Below, in pieces: positions 1-6,498 of a stretch of 20,565 bases of DNA. Within the stretch, counting starts at the first letter, position 1; each line of letters starts with the position of its first letter. The notes under the pieces are model-generated. The model searched no databases. It had not been told where the DNA came from and saw only the letters and a program-made list of their open reading frames with translations. Made by a program: the position numbers and the translations under genes. This stretch comes from Deltaproteobacteria bacterium (GTDB lineage Bacteria > Myxococcota > Myxococcia > Myxococcales > 40CM-4-68-19): assembly GCA_005879505.1 (NCBI GenBank), contig VBKQ01000361.1, positions 1-20,565 on the forward strand. The letters run 5' to 3'.

Positions 1-96
1 AGTCGTTCCGCGCGCGGTGAGCTGGAAGAGCCGCTCGAGCACGTCGCATCCGTGGCACGGCGGGCCGCAGAACGCAACGGGTCCGTCGTGGAGTAG
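1..96 (+). CDS. C-terminal fragment of an unrecognised protein
   Basis: The first 96 bases are open in frame 1 and end in TAG (94-96). They encode about 31 residues rich in Glu, Arg and Ala, including RGELEEPLEHVASVARRAAE, which looks like a charged amphipathic helix at the end of a real protein. The start lies outside the window. The stop lies 9 nt before the ATG of the CULT gene, so the fragment may be the upstream member of the same operon. No family can be assigned from so short a tail. The alternative is that it is a chance open frame; the composition and the close spacing favour coding. Confidence 0.5.
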   Translation, partial: SRSARGELEEPLEHVASVARRAAERNGSVVE

Positions 97-105
97 ACTC
101 GGCGC

Positions 106-456
106 ATGCTGCGGGAAGAGTCCCAGCAGGCCGGCGGAGCGGCGCGAACGGAGGCGGACCGTATCTGGCGTTGCGCGGCCTGTGGCGCCGAAGTGGCGCG
201 CGATCGCCACCGCATCCCGCTCGATGGCGCGGCGACGCGTGCGTTCGTCAATCCCGAAGGAACCGAGTACGTGATCGCCGGTTTTTCCCAGGCGTCCGGA
301 TGCGCGGAAGTGACCACCCCCTCGCCATATTGGAGCTGGTTCCCCGGCTGCACCTGGGAAGTCTCCGTCTGCCGGGGCTGCTCCGGCCACCTCGGATGGC
401 GCTTCAGCGGCCCCGATTCCTCGACGGCATCAGCTCGACGACGGAGACGATGCTGA
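106..456 (+). CDS. Cereblon-like CULT-domain protein (thalidomide/cyclic-imide-binding fold)
   Basis: A 116-aa product. Residues 22-100 match the CULT domain, the beta-tent fold that in human cereblon binds thalidomide and C-terminal cyclic imides. Visible marks: a CxxC zinc half-site at C23/C26 and a second at C89/C92; FVNPEG at 47-52; and the core WSWFPG...W...CRGC..HLGW at 76-98. The aromatic cage is W78, W84 and W98, with the same 6- and 14-residue spacing as cereblon W380, W386 and W400. No signal peptide is seen, so it is probably cytoplasmic, like known single-domain bacterial CULT proteins. After F100-S101-G102 the frame turns into a low-complexity Ser/Ala/Arg tail ending at TGA 454-456, with no normal CULT C-terminus. 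Near position 411 the transferase frame reads more naturally, so this gene may be half of a fusion. The TAGACT at 94-99, 6 nt before the ATG, could be a -10 box but also contains the previous stop. The native ligand in bacteria is unknown. Confidence 0.85.
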   Translation: MLREESQQAGGAARTEADRIWRCAACGAEVARDRHRIPLDGAATRAFVNPEGTEYVIAGFSQASGCAEVTTPSPYWSWFPGCTWEVSVCRGCSGHLGWRFSGPDSSTASARRRRRC

Positions 457-1091
457 TGACCGGGGTTACCCCTGCCGAGCTGGACAGCATGCTCGAGCGG
501 GGTTGGCGGCGGTTCGGCCCGGTGTACTTCCGGCCGGTCTGCGCGACCTGCGACGAATGCGTCTCCGTCCGCGTGCCGGTCGCCACGTTCTCTCCGTCGG
601 TGAACCTGCGGCGAGTGCGCCGGCGGGCCGCGCACGTGCGCCTGGAAGTGGGCGAGCCGTTGGTCGACGACGAGCGGCTGACGCTCTACCGGAAGTGGCA
701 TGCCAGCCGCGAGGTGGAGCGGGGCTGGAAACCCGATCGCATCGGCGTCGAGTCCTACGCGATGCAGTTCTGCTTCCCGCACGCGGCCGCGCGCGAGTTC
801 TCCTACTGGGACGATGAGGAGCTGATCGGCATCGGCATCGCCGACGAGACACCGCGCGCGCTCTCCGCCGTCTATTGCTACTACGACCCGGACCGCACGC
901 ATCTCTCGCTCGGCACGTACAACGTCCTGCGCGCGATCGAATATGCGCACCATCGCCGGCTCGCCTACGTGTACCTCGGCTACCGCGTCGAGGGCTGCGC
1001 TTCGCTGGAATACAAGGGTCGCTTCCGGCCGCAGGAGAGGCTGCGCGGCCGCGTCGACGGGCCGCAGCCCGCCCGCTGGGAGCGGGCGTGA
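396..1091 (+). CDS. Aminoacyl-tRNA-protein transferase, bacterial ATE1/Bpt type
   Basis: This enzyme transfers an amino acid (Leu in characterised bacterial Bpt enzymes, Arg in eukaryotic ATE1) from charged tRNA to N-terminal acidic residues, creating an N-degron for ClpS/ClpA-type proteolysis. From ATG 396 it is 231 aa. The ATE core is clear: ERGWRRFGPVYFRPVC, then a CxxCxxC cluster (C49, C52, C55) and VRVPVATFSPS; C-terminally SLGTYNVLRAIEYA, YLGYRVEGC and LEYKGRF at about 171-210. Where the family usually has YLGYW this copy has YLGYR. The normal N-terminal Cys-x-Tyr-Leu-Pro segment is missing or altered; the frame reads RPRFLDGISSTTETM there, before the recognisable VTPAELD. Start options are ATG 396 (61-bp overlap with the CULT gene), ATG 456 (TGATG overlap with the CULT stop, with GGAG at 443-446), or a -1 frameshift from the CULT frame at CCCC 411-414. 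The substrate amino acid cannot be read from sequence. Confidence 0.85.
   Translation: MALQRPRFLDGISSTTETMLMTGVTPAELDSMLERGWRRFGPVYFRPVCATCDECVSVRVPVATFSPSVNLRRVRRRAAHVRLEVGEPLVDDERLTLYRKWHASREVERGWKPDRIGVESYAMQFCFPHAAAREFSYWDDEELIGIGIADETPRALSAVYCYYDPDRTHLSLGTYNVLRAIEYAHHRRLAYVYLGYRVEGCASLEYKGRFRPQERLRGRVDGPQPARWERA
411..414 (+). other. C4 run where CULT and transferase frames would join (-1 slip or missing base)
   Basis: In the CULT frame the codons here are GGC CCC GAT. A -1 slip of the CCC-decoding tRNA onto 411-413 continues as CGA TTC CTC GAC GGC ATC, which is the transferase frame. The joined protein would read LGWRFSGP then RFLDGISSTTETM. The CULT frame downstream of this point is low complexity, and the transferase frame upstream is not CULT-like. 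I infer either a real frameshift site, a natural overlap, or one C lost in the assembly. Confidence 0.45.
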
Positions 1092-1504
1092 AGATGCATC
1101 AGGAATCGCTCCGTATCGAGTCGCACGGCCAGGGGCTCCACGACGTCACGCAAGCGGTCCGCCGCGTCGTGCAGGCGGCTGGCGTGCGGACGGGGCTGTG
1201 CAACGTCTGCGTGCAGCACACCAGCGCATCGCTGGTCGTGCAGGAGAACGCTGACCCGGCGGTGCGGCGCGATCTGGAGACGTTCCTCGCGCGTCTCGCG
1301 CCGGAGGACGGAGACTACGAGCACGACACGGAAGGTCCCGACGACATGCCTTCCCACATCCGCGCCGCGATCACGCGGACGGCGGAAACGCTGCCCGTGA
1401 GCGGCGGAGATCTCGCTCTCGGAACCTGGCAGGCCCTCTATCTGTGGGAGCACCGGCGGGCGCCACACCGGCGCACGCTGCTCGTGACCGTCTGGGGTGC
1501 GTAA
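1088..1504 (+). CDS. YjbQ/UPF0047 family protein
   Basis: A 138-aa single-domain protein of the YjbQ (UPF0047) family. Motifs: HTSAS at 44-48, QEN at 52-54, the metal-site signature HDTEGPDDMPSHI at 79-91, and LGTWQALYLWEH at 111-122 near the C-terminus. Length and motif order fit the whole family. The fold resembles an active-site-like pocket with conserved His, Asp and Glu; weak thiamin-phosphate-synthase-like activity has been reported for relatives, but the physiological role is not established. GTG 1088 is preferred: it overlaps the transferase stop as GTGA, and GGGAG at 1078-1082 lies 5 nt upstream. ATG 1094 is the alternative and removes two residues. The overlap implies translational coupling to the transferase gene. 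Confidence 0.88.
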   Translation: MKMHQESLRIESHGQGLHDVTQAVRRVVQAAGVRTGLCNVCVQHTSASLVVQENADPAVRRDLETFLARLAPEDGDYEHDTEGPDDMPSHIRAAITRTAETLPVSGGDLALGTWQALYLWEHRRAPHRRTLLVTVWGA

Positions 1505-1541
1505 GGGCGAAAATTGCGTGCGCGGCGAGAGCTCCTGCGCC

Positions 1542-1547
1542 TATGCT
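1542..1547 (+). promoter_or_regulatory. Candidate -10 box (TATGCT) for a leaderless transcript
   Basis: TATGCT lies 8 nt before ATG 1556 and no Shine-Dalgarno sequence intervenes. I see no good -35 box at 16-18 nt. The same TANNNT-to-start spacing recurs before several other genes here. Confidence 0.4.
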
Positions 1548-1555
1548 TTCATCCC

Positions 1556-2044
1556 ATGAAGTTCAACCGCCGCATGGAGCGCTACCTGCAGGACCTGCGC
1601 AGCCGCGAGGTCGAGGCGGTAGTCCCTCCACGTGGCCTCGACGTCCAGATCGTCGAGGCCGGAGGGTGCTTCCTGCTGCGCGGTTTCGTCAGCAATCCCC
1701 GTCTGAGCGCGGTCGATTTTCCCGACCAGACCGCGCTCGAGTGCAGCGCGAACAAGCTGCGGATGGAGGCGATGCTCGATTCCCGGCTGGTCCGGTCCTG
1801 CCCGCTCTTGCTGCTGACGGCGGGGCTCTTGACGGCGCGCGTCGTCTCGCTTGCGCTCGCGCGCTATCCGGGCCGGTTCAACGTGATCCTCTCCTACGAT
1901 GGCGAAGGCTGCGCCGTCCGCTTCCACAAGATCCGCGCCGGGCAGAGGTGGCTGGCCGAGGACCTCGAGGGATACGTGGACGAGGGCGTCCTGGTCTTCG
2001 AGGCCGGCCAGCAAACCCCGGTACCGGCGCTGCTGCGCGCATGA
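1556..2044 (+). CDS. Hypothetical protein, 162 aa, function unknown
   Basis: I do not recognise this family. The product begins MKFNRRMERYLQDL and is basic at the N-terminus, with mixed alpha/beta composition. A hydrophobic stretch (CPLLLLTAGLLTARVVSLAL, about residues 83-102) could be a buried helix or a weak membrane segment; the flanking charges and Cys/Leu content do not decide. No catalytic motif is visible. The start at 1556 is chosen because TATGCT sits 8 nt upstream and the residues encoded before it look non-coding. It follows the YjbQ gene by 51 nt on the same strand and may be transcribed separately. It ends in TGA just before an A-rich patch (2042-2049). Coding status is supported by the codon pattern and by stable length, not by homology. 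Confidence 0.65.
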   Translation: MKFNRRMERYLQDLRSREVEAVVPPRGLDVQIVEAGGCFLLRGFVSNPRLSAVDFPDQTALECSANKLRMEAMLDSRLVRSCPLLLLTAGLLTARVVSLALARYPGRFNVILSYDGEGCAVRFHKIRAGQRWLAEDLEGYVDEGVLVFEAGQQTPVPALLRA

Positions 2045-2087
2045 AAAATTGATCGCGGGTCCGGTTCGTGATGCCCATGTTGGAAGC

Positions 2088-2581
2088 ATGAAAGGCGACC
2101 ACACCGGGGCGGAGGACCGCTCGCGCGCCGCGCCGGCGGGCAGACAGCCCTCGCAGAATGCCGAGCAGCGCCGCCCGGTGATCGGGGTGATCGGCGACGG
2201 TCAACCCGGGTCGGAACGGGAGCGGATGGCCGCGGAGATCGGAGGCGAGCTGGCCCGCGCAGGGGTCCACCTGGTCTGCGGAGGCCTCGGCGGATGCATG
2301 GAGGGCGCTTCCCGCGGCTACAAGGAGGCCAACGGGGAGGGGATCTGCCTCGGCCTGCTGCCAGGAATGTCGCGCGCGGAAGCCAATCCGTGGGTCGATC
2401 TCGCCATTCCGACCGGCGTCAACTCCGCGCAAGGCGCGCTGGTCGCCATGGCCGTGGACGCCGCGATCGTCCTGGGCGGAGGGGGCGGTACCCAGCGGTC
2501 CGGCTCGTGCTGGAAGCGCTGCGGGACAAGCACCCGGAGAGGGCGATCGAGATCGGCGAGCCGGGGACGGGGAGGCGGTAA
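2088..2581 (+). pseudogene. LOG/TIGR00725-type Rossmann protein, frame broken after the glycine loop
   Basis: The frame from ATG 2088 encodes a clear LOG-like/TIGR00725 protein: VIGVIGDG at 31-38, CGGLGGCMEGASRGYKEA at 64-81, GLLPGMSRAEANPWVDLAIP at 89-108 and VLGGGGGT at 128-135. The family continues after GGGxGT with a Ser-Glu-Ile/Leu helix and a short C-terminal part. Here that similarity stops abruptly at about base 2492, and the frame runs on with Cys/Ser/Arg-rich residues antisense into the GlpD gene until 2894. A different frame looks coding over roughly 2500-2581 (VRLVLEALRDKHPERAIEIG, then TAA at 2579-2581). This points to an indel or small deletion near 2492-2500, or fusion to the tail of another gene. 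LOG relatives are nucleotide-monophosphate phosphoribohydrolases or of unknown role. A sequencing error is possible. Activity is doubtful because the conserved Glu after the loop is absent. Confidence 0.65.
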
Positions 2582-2584
2582 GCT

Positions 2585-4231
2585 CTACTCCACCGCCGCG
2601 ACCTGGCGGGTCAAAGCCGTCCCGAAGTACTCCGCGATCTTCGCCTCCGCGTCGCCGCCGAAGAGGATCCTGCACGCTTCGCGCAACCCGGGCGCCGCGC
2701 GGATTTCCTCTTCTCGGACCACCAGCGCGATCTTCGACCGCCTGCGCAGGAAGTCCTCCAGCTTCACCACCATCTCGCGGCGCGCCGCCTCGTCCAGCTC
2801 GCAGCGGATGTACTCGCTGGTCTCGATGATCACCTCCGCCTGGCGCGGGTCCCGGCGGATGGCCTCGAGCAGGCCCAGCGCTTCGGCGCCGTAGCGGCGC
2901 CAGAGCCGGGTGGAGAGCTTCTCGCTGGCGTTCGGGGAAGTGAGCGAGTCGAGGTCCATCAGGCGGGCCTGGTGGAAGTACTCGTCGCGCACGGCGGCGG
3001 GCGGCTCCCCGAACCAGACCCGGTCCGCGAAGGGGAGCACCACGCCGAGCCTGCGCACTTCGGCGCAGATTTCCTCCCCCACGTTGATGCAGTCGGTCAG
3101 CTTGCCGCCGAAGATCGTCAGCCGCTTGCGGTCCCGGTCCGTCTCGATCGCGTGCTTTCGCGAGAGCTGCATCCAGTCCCGCCCGCCGTTCCCGCCACCG
3201 GACACGACCAGGGGACGGACCCCGCATCGCTCGGCGATGATGTCCGAGTCCTCCAGCGGGCGCGGCAACTGCAGGCGCTTGTTGATGTTGTCGAGGACGA
3301 ACCGCCGGTCCTCGGGCGTGACCTCGACCTCCGGCCGGTCCACGCGCGTATCCGTGGTGCCGATGCACGTCTTCGCCTGCATGGGGATCACGAAGAACAG
3401 CCGCCCGTCGTCGGCGAAGAAGGTCAGGACCCGCCGCTCCACCGTGACCGGGTCGACGATGACGTGGATCCCCTTGGAGAAGACGTGGCGGTGCACCGTG
3501 GAGACGCCGTCGCGCGCGTTGACCTCGTCGGCGTAGGGGCCGCAGGCGTTGATCAGCACGGCGGAAGCGACGGTCAACTCCCGCCCGGTCGTGACGTCGC
3601 GCGCCCGCGTCAGCCAGCCCTGGGCCGTGCGCGTGGAGCCGAGCGCCTCGACGTAGTTGGCGGCGACGCAGCCGCGGTCGAGCGCCGAGCGGATGAACCC
3701 CCAGACGAAGCGCGCGTCGTTGTCGTGCAGGTAGGCATCCGAGTACTCGAACCCGCCGGCAAGGCCGCGCGTCTGGATGGCGGGCTCTTCGCGCTCGATC
3801 TTGGCGACGGAGAGCAGCCGCGGGCGCCGGGTGAAGAAGCCGCCGATCGCCCAGTAGAGCAGGGCGCCGAGCCAGAGCTTGAGCCTGCCGTGGCGGAACC
3901 CGCGCGCAATCGAGGTGAAGAACCGGATCTCTTGCACCGTGCTCGGGTAGGCGCAGATCAGCTCGTTGCGGGCGCGGCAGAGCTTGCGCACGAGACCGAG
4001 CTCGTATGTCTCCAGATACTTGATGCCGCCCCAAGCGAGATTCGAGGACTGCTGCGAAGTGACGCCAGCGAAATCGCCCCGATCGATCAGCGCCACCTTC
4101 GCGCCGCGCGCGGCCAGGGCGGCCGCGGACACCGCGCCGTTGATCCCTCCGCCGAGGACCAGCACGTCGAATCGCTGCGCGGCGAGCTTGTCCAGATTGG
4201 TCGCCCGCAGCGCCGGCGCAGGTTGGGTCAT
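2585..4231 (-). CDS. glpD: FAD-dependent glycerol-3-phosphate dehydrogenase (GlpD/GlpA type)
   Basis: A 548-aa flavoprotein that oxidises sn-glycerol 3-phosphate to dihydroxyacetone phosphate at the inner face of the membrane and passes electrons to quinone. Residues 22-33 (DVLVLGGGINGA) form the FAD-binding GxGxxG loop. Residues 53-74, including GVTSQQSSNLAWGGIKYLE, are the GlpD family signature. Later landmarks are FFVIPMQAKTCIGTTDT, IAERCGVRPLV and IFGGKLTDCINVGEE, the last being the second FAD-contact region. The C-terminal roughly 130 residues are the usual helical domain with TSEYIRCELDEAARREMVV. The length is normal for the family. ATG 4231 overlaps the stop of the upstream hydrolase as ATGA, so it is translationally coupled to it. 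Pairing with a lipase-like enzyme suggests use of lipid-derived glycerol (inference). No glpK or glpF is in the window. Confidence 0.93.
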   Translation of the reverse strand: MTQPAPALRATNLDKLAAQRFDVLVLGGGINGAVSAAALAARGAKVALIDRGDFAGVTSQQSSNLAWGGIKYLETYELGLVRKLCRARNELICAYPSTVQEIRFFTSIARGFRHGRLKLWLGALLYWAIGGFFTRRPRLLSVAKIEREEPAIQTRGLAGGFEYSDAYLHDNDARFVWGFIRSALDRGCVAANYVEALGSTRTAQGWLTRARDVTTGRELTVASAVLINACGPYADEVNARDGVSTVHRHVFSKGIHVIVDPVTVERRVLTFFADDGRLFFVIPMQAKTCIGTTDTRVDRPEVEVTPEDRRFVLDNINKRLQLPRPLEDSDIIAERCGVRPLVVSGGGNGGRDWMQLSRKHAIETDRDRKRLTIFGGKLTDCINVGEEICAEVRRLGVVLPFADRVWFGEPPAAVRDEYFHQARLMDLDSLTSPNASEKLSTRLWRRYGAEALGLLEAIRRDPRQAEVIIETSEYIRCELDEAARREMVVKLEDFLRRRSKIALVVREEEIRAAPGLREACRILFGGDAEAKIAEYFGTALTRQVAAVE

Positions 4232-5301
4232 GCCGCGAGGATACACCGGCCGACCTCTTCCCAGAGCGCGCGAAAACGCGCATCGTCGAAGTTGGATCCC
4301 GAGCGCAGAAAGGTCGCACCCGCCGCCTCGTAATGCCCGATCACGTCGAGGTGGTCGCCGAGGACGATGCCCTTCGCCTGTCCCTCGAGCGTCTGCGACC
4401 AGGCGGGGACGATCCCGTCGCTCGAGGCGGGGAGCAGGACGATGTGTTTCTCGCCGATCCAAGGACCTTCCGGCACCCGCGCGTCCGCCGCTGGCCTGCC
4501 GGCGGCCAGCCTGTACGTCACGTCGTAGAGAAGGCGGTGCAGCGGACGAAACAGGAACGTGAGGGGCGAAAACCCGGCGGGCGGCGACACCGAAACGAAG
4601 CTGATCGGGCGCAGGACGTCCGACCCCTGCAGCGAGCGGTTCAGCTCACCGATCGCTTCCGGTGTGAGATCGCGCACCAGCCGGTGATCGGCCGCCACAT
4701 CGGCTAGGAAACGGCGGATCTGGTGCGCCGTATCCTCGTCGACGTCCGCGAGCTGCGCGATCACCTGGTCGGTGGGCGTCGGCTGCTGCAAGGCGGCCCG
4801 CTTGACCAGGTTGAACAGCGCCGCCGCCTGCCCGGCGAGCCGCAGGCGTCCGCGGGTGGCGAGGATGCTTGCGAACCAGAGCGCGGGGGCCGCGACCCAG
4901 GCGACGTCGCCCAGCGACCGCGCGAGCGGTGTTCCGTGGAACGGCGCGGATACCGTGATCACGGAGCCAATGCGGGCGATCAGCTCCGCTCGCTCCGGCA
5001 GCGCGGTGTAACGCGGGTGGGCCAGCAGGCGTGCGTCGAGCCCGCCCGTCGAATGGCCGACGAGGTGCAGCCGCGTCGCGCCCGCCCGGATCAGCTCGGA
5101 GGCCCGGGCGTACAGGGAGCGCACGCGCTCCGCCAGCGATCCGGCCGGCGGCGGCTCGTGCACGGCGAATCGCAGCGGGCGCATGTGCGCGCGGAGCATG
5201 GCGTCCTCGACGCGCGCGAAGTACTCGATCAGAGGCCGGTCCGGATGGCCAAAGCTGCCGAATCCGAAGAATCCGGGAACGAAGAGCACGAGGTCCGCCA
5301 T
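4228..5301 (-). CDS. Alpha/beta hydrolase, lipase-like
   Basis: A 357-aa alpha/beta-hydrolase. LVLFVPGFFGFG at 4-15 is the oxyanion-hole strand and loop. GHSTGG at 82-87 is the nucleophile elbow with Ser84. SSDGIVP at 293-299 supplies the likely acid Asp295, and GDHLDVIG at 315-322 supplies His317, so a full Ser-Asp-His triad is present. The domain resembles triacylglycerol lipases and PGAP1-like esterases that open with a hydrophobic strand and a Gly-Phe-rich loop. No signal peptide is seen, so the enzyme is probably cytoplasmic or membrane-associated; about 140-165 is a hydrophobic patch that may be a lid or interfacial segment. It is the first gene of a two-gene unit with glpD (4-nt overlap). 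The substrate is inferred only; acylglycerol or phospholipid ester would fit the neighbour. Confidence 0.85.
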   Translation of the reverse strand: MADLVLFVPGFFGFGSFGHPDRPLIEYFARVEDAMLRAHMRPLRFAVHEPPPAGSLAERVRSLYARASELIRAGATRLHLVGHSTGGLDARLLAHPRYTALPERAELIARIGSVITVSAPFHGTPLARSLGDVAWVAAPALWFASILATRGRLRLAGQAAALFNLVKRAALQQPTPTDQVIAQLADVDEDTAHQIRRFLADVAADHRLVRDLTPEAIGELNRSLQGSDVLRPISFVSVSPPAGFSPLTFLFRPLHRLLYDVTYRLAAGRPAADARVPEGPWIGEKHIVLLPASSDGIVPAWSQTLEGQAKGIVLGDHLDVIGHYEAAGATFLRSGSNFDDARFRALWEEVGRCILAA

Positions 5302-5354
5302 GCGCCCACCATGCTTCCCTGGCGCAGTGCGGCCGTCCAGTCCCTTGGGTATGC

Positions 5355-5408
5355 TAGCCGCTGCCGCACCGCAGGTGCGGCTTTGCGGCTACTGCTCGAG
5401 ATTGTACA
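5355..5408 (+). repeat. TAG-hairpin element, copy A (upstream of the DNA ligase gene)
   Basis: Starts TAG (5355-5357). Outer stem AGCCGC (5356-5361) pairs with GCGGCT (5385-5390). The internal loop is 1 nt (T 5362) opposite 3 nt (TTT 5382-5384). Inner stem GCCGCACC (5363-5370) pairs with GGTGCGGC (5374-5381) around loop GCA. The TGTACA box is at 5403-5408, one base before ATG 5410. It has the same architecture as copies B, C and D, but the stems differ by paired substitutions. Unlike the others it lies between divergent genes, so here it would sit in the ligase leader rather than at a gene end. Confidence 0.6.
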
Positions 5409-5409
5409 C

Positions 5410-6471
5410 ATGCTCCAAGGTCCGATTCCGCCGATGCTGGCGAAGCTCGCCACCTCGCTGCCCGAGGGCGAAGGCTGGATTTTCGAGCCGAAATGGGACG
5501 GCTTCCGCGCGATCGTGTTCCGCGACGGCGACGATCTTTTGCTGCAGAGCCGCGACCTGAAGCCGCTCAACCGTTACTTCCCGGAGCTCGAGGACCCGCT
5601 CCGGAGCCAGCTTCCACGGCGCTGCGTGGTGGACGGGGAGATCGTGATCGCCGGACCGAACGGGCTCGATTTCGATGCGCTGCTGCTGCGGATCCACCCG
5701 GCGGCTTCGCGGATCAAGCTGCTCGCTTCGCAGACGCCGGCCTCGTACGTCGCCTTCGATCTGCTCGCGCTCGGCGACGAGGACCTTCGAGAATCTCCCC
5801 AGCAGGAGCGCCGCCGGCGTTTGGAGCGCGCTCTCGCTTCGGTGACGCCGCCTCTCTATCTGACGCCGGCCACGCGCGATCGCGCCGTGGCGCAGGACTG
5901 GTTCGCGCGCTTCGAGGGCGCCGGATTCGACGGTGTCGTCGCCAAGCGAGCCGACCAGACGTATCAGCCCGACAAGCGCACCATGCTGAAGATCAAGCAC
6001 CAGCGCACCGCGGACTGCGTGGTGGCTGGCTTCCGCTGGCACAAGAACGGCCCGGGCACGATGATCGGATCCCTGCTCCTCGGCCTCTACGACCGGGACG
6101 GCACGCTCCATCATGTCGGCGTCACCTCCTCGTTCACGGCGGCGAAGCGCAAGGAGCTCGTCAAGGAGCTCGCGCCCCTGAGGGAAGGCGCCGCCGAGGG
6201 CCATCCCTGGCGCGAGTGGGCGCAGTGGAGCGGCGACCAGCGCATGCCCGGCGCGTCCTCCCGTTGGAACCGGGGCAAGGACCTCTCCTGGGAGCCGCTG
6301 CGCGTCGAGCGCGTCTGCGAGGTCGCGTACGATCACCTGCAAGGCGACCGCTTCCGCCATGCCACGACGTTCCTGCGCTGGCGTCCGGACAAGCCGCCGG
6401 CCGAATGCCGCTACGACCAACTCGAAGAGACCGCGCCCGCCGAGCTCAAGCAGATCTTCGGCGTGTCGTGA
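5410..6471 (+). CDS. ATP-dependent DNA ligase, LigC/LigD-ligase type
   Basis: A 353-aa ligase that seals nicks through an enzyme-AMP intermediate. Motif I is EPKWDGFR at 26-33 with adenylated Lys28; VDGEIVI at 74-80, FDGVVAKR at 173-180 (motif IV) and LKIKH at 193-197 (motif V) follow. The C-terminal roughly 140 residues form the OB-fold domain, ending FLRWRPDKPPAECRYDQLEE. There is no polymerase or phosphoesterase domain, so it matches stand-alone LigC-type enzymes rather than full LigD. ATG 5410 follows the TAG-hairpin copy A by 19 nt. The next gene is a LigD-type polymerase on the same strand, 27 nt downstream. Together they are likely to act in repair of breaks or gaps. No Ku gene lies in the window. 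The ligase gene diverges from the lipase-like gene. Confidence 0.92.
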   Translation: MLQGPIPPMLAKLATSLPEGEGWIFEPKWDGFRAIVFRDGDDLLLQSRDLKPLNRYFPELEDPLRSQLPRRCVVDGEIVIAGPNGLDFDALLLRIHPAASRIKLLASQTPASYVAFDLLALGDEDLRESPQQERRRRLERALASVTPPLYLTPATRDRAVAQDWFARFEGAGFDGVVAKRADQTYQPDKRTMLKIKHQRTADCVVAGFRWHKNGPGTMIGSLLLGLYDRDGTLHHVGVTSSFTAAKRKELVKELAPLREGAAEGHPWREWAQWSGDQRMPGASSRWNRGKDLSWEPLRVERVCEVAYDHLQGDRFRHATTFLRWRPDKPPAECRYDQLEETAPAELKQIFGVS

Positions 6472-6486
6472 CGCACCAGCGGCGAC

Positions 6487-6492
6487 TATGCT
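6487..6492 (+). promoter_or_regulatory. Candidate -10 box (TATGCT) before the polymerase gene
   Basis: TATGCT lies exactly 6 nt before GTG 6499 in the 27-nt gap after the ligase stop. No Shine-Dalgarno sequence is visible, which suggests an internal leaderless start in addition to any read-through from the ligase gene. No convincing -35 box was found. Confidence 0.4.
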
Positions 6493-6498
6493 GCGCCG

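Noticed and set aside
94..99. TAGACT as a promoter for the CULT gene
   Set aside because: It fits the leaderless geometry, but its first three bases are the stop of the preceding frame and the genes are only 9 nt apart, so co-transcription is equally likely; not listed as a separate feature.
1..107. Divergent minus-strand start (ATG at 107) reading off the left edge
   Set aside because: The encoded peptide loses any family-like character after about ten residues, and plus-strand frame 1 gives a better coding tail ending at 96.
1878..4319. 813-codon open frame on the minus strand over the GlpD gene
   Set aside because: It is another frame of the same strand, Arg/Ala/Pro rich and without family motifs, whereas the GlpD frame has a full set of signatures.
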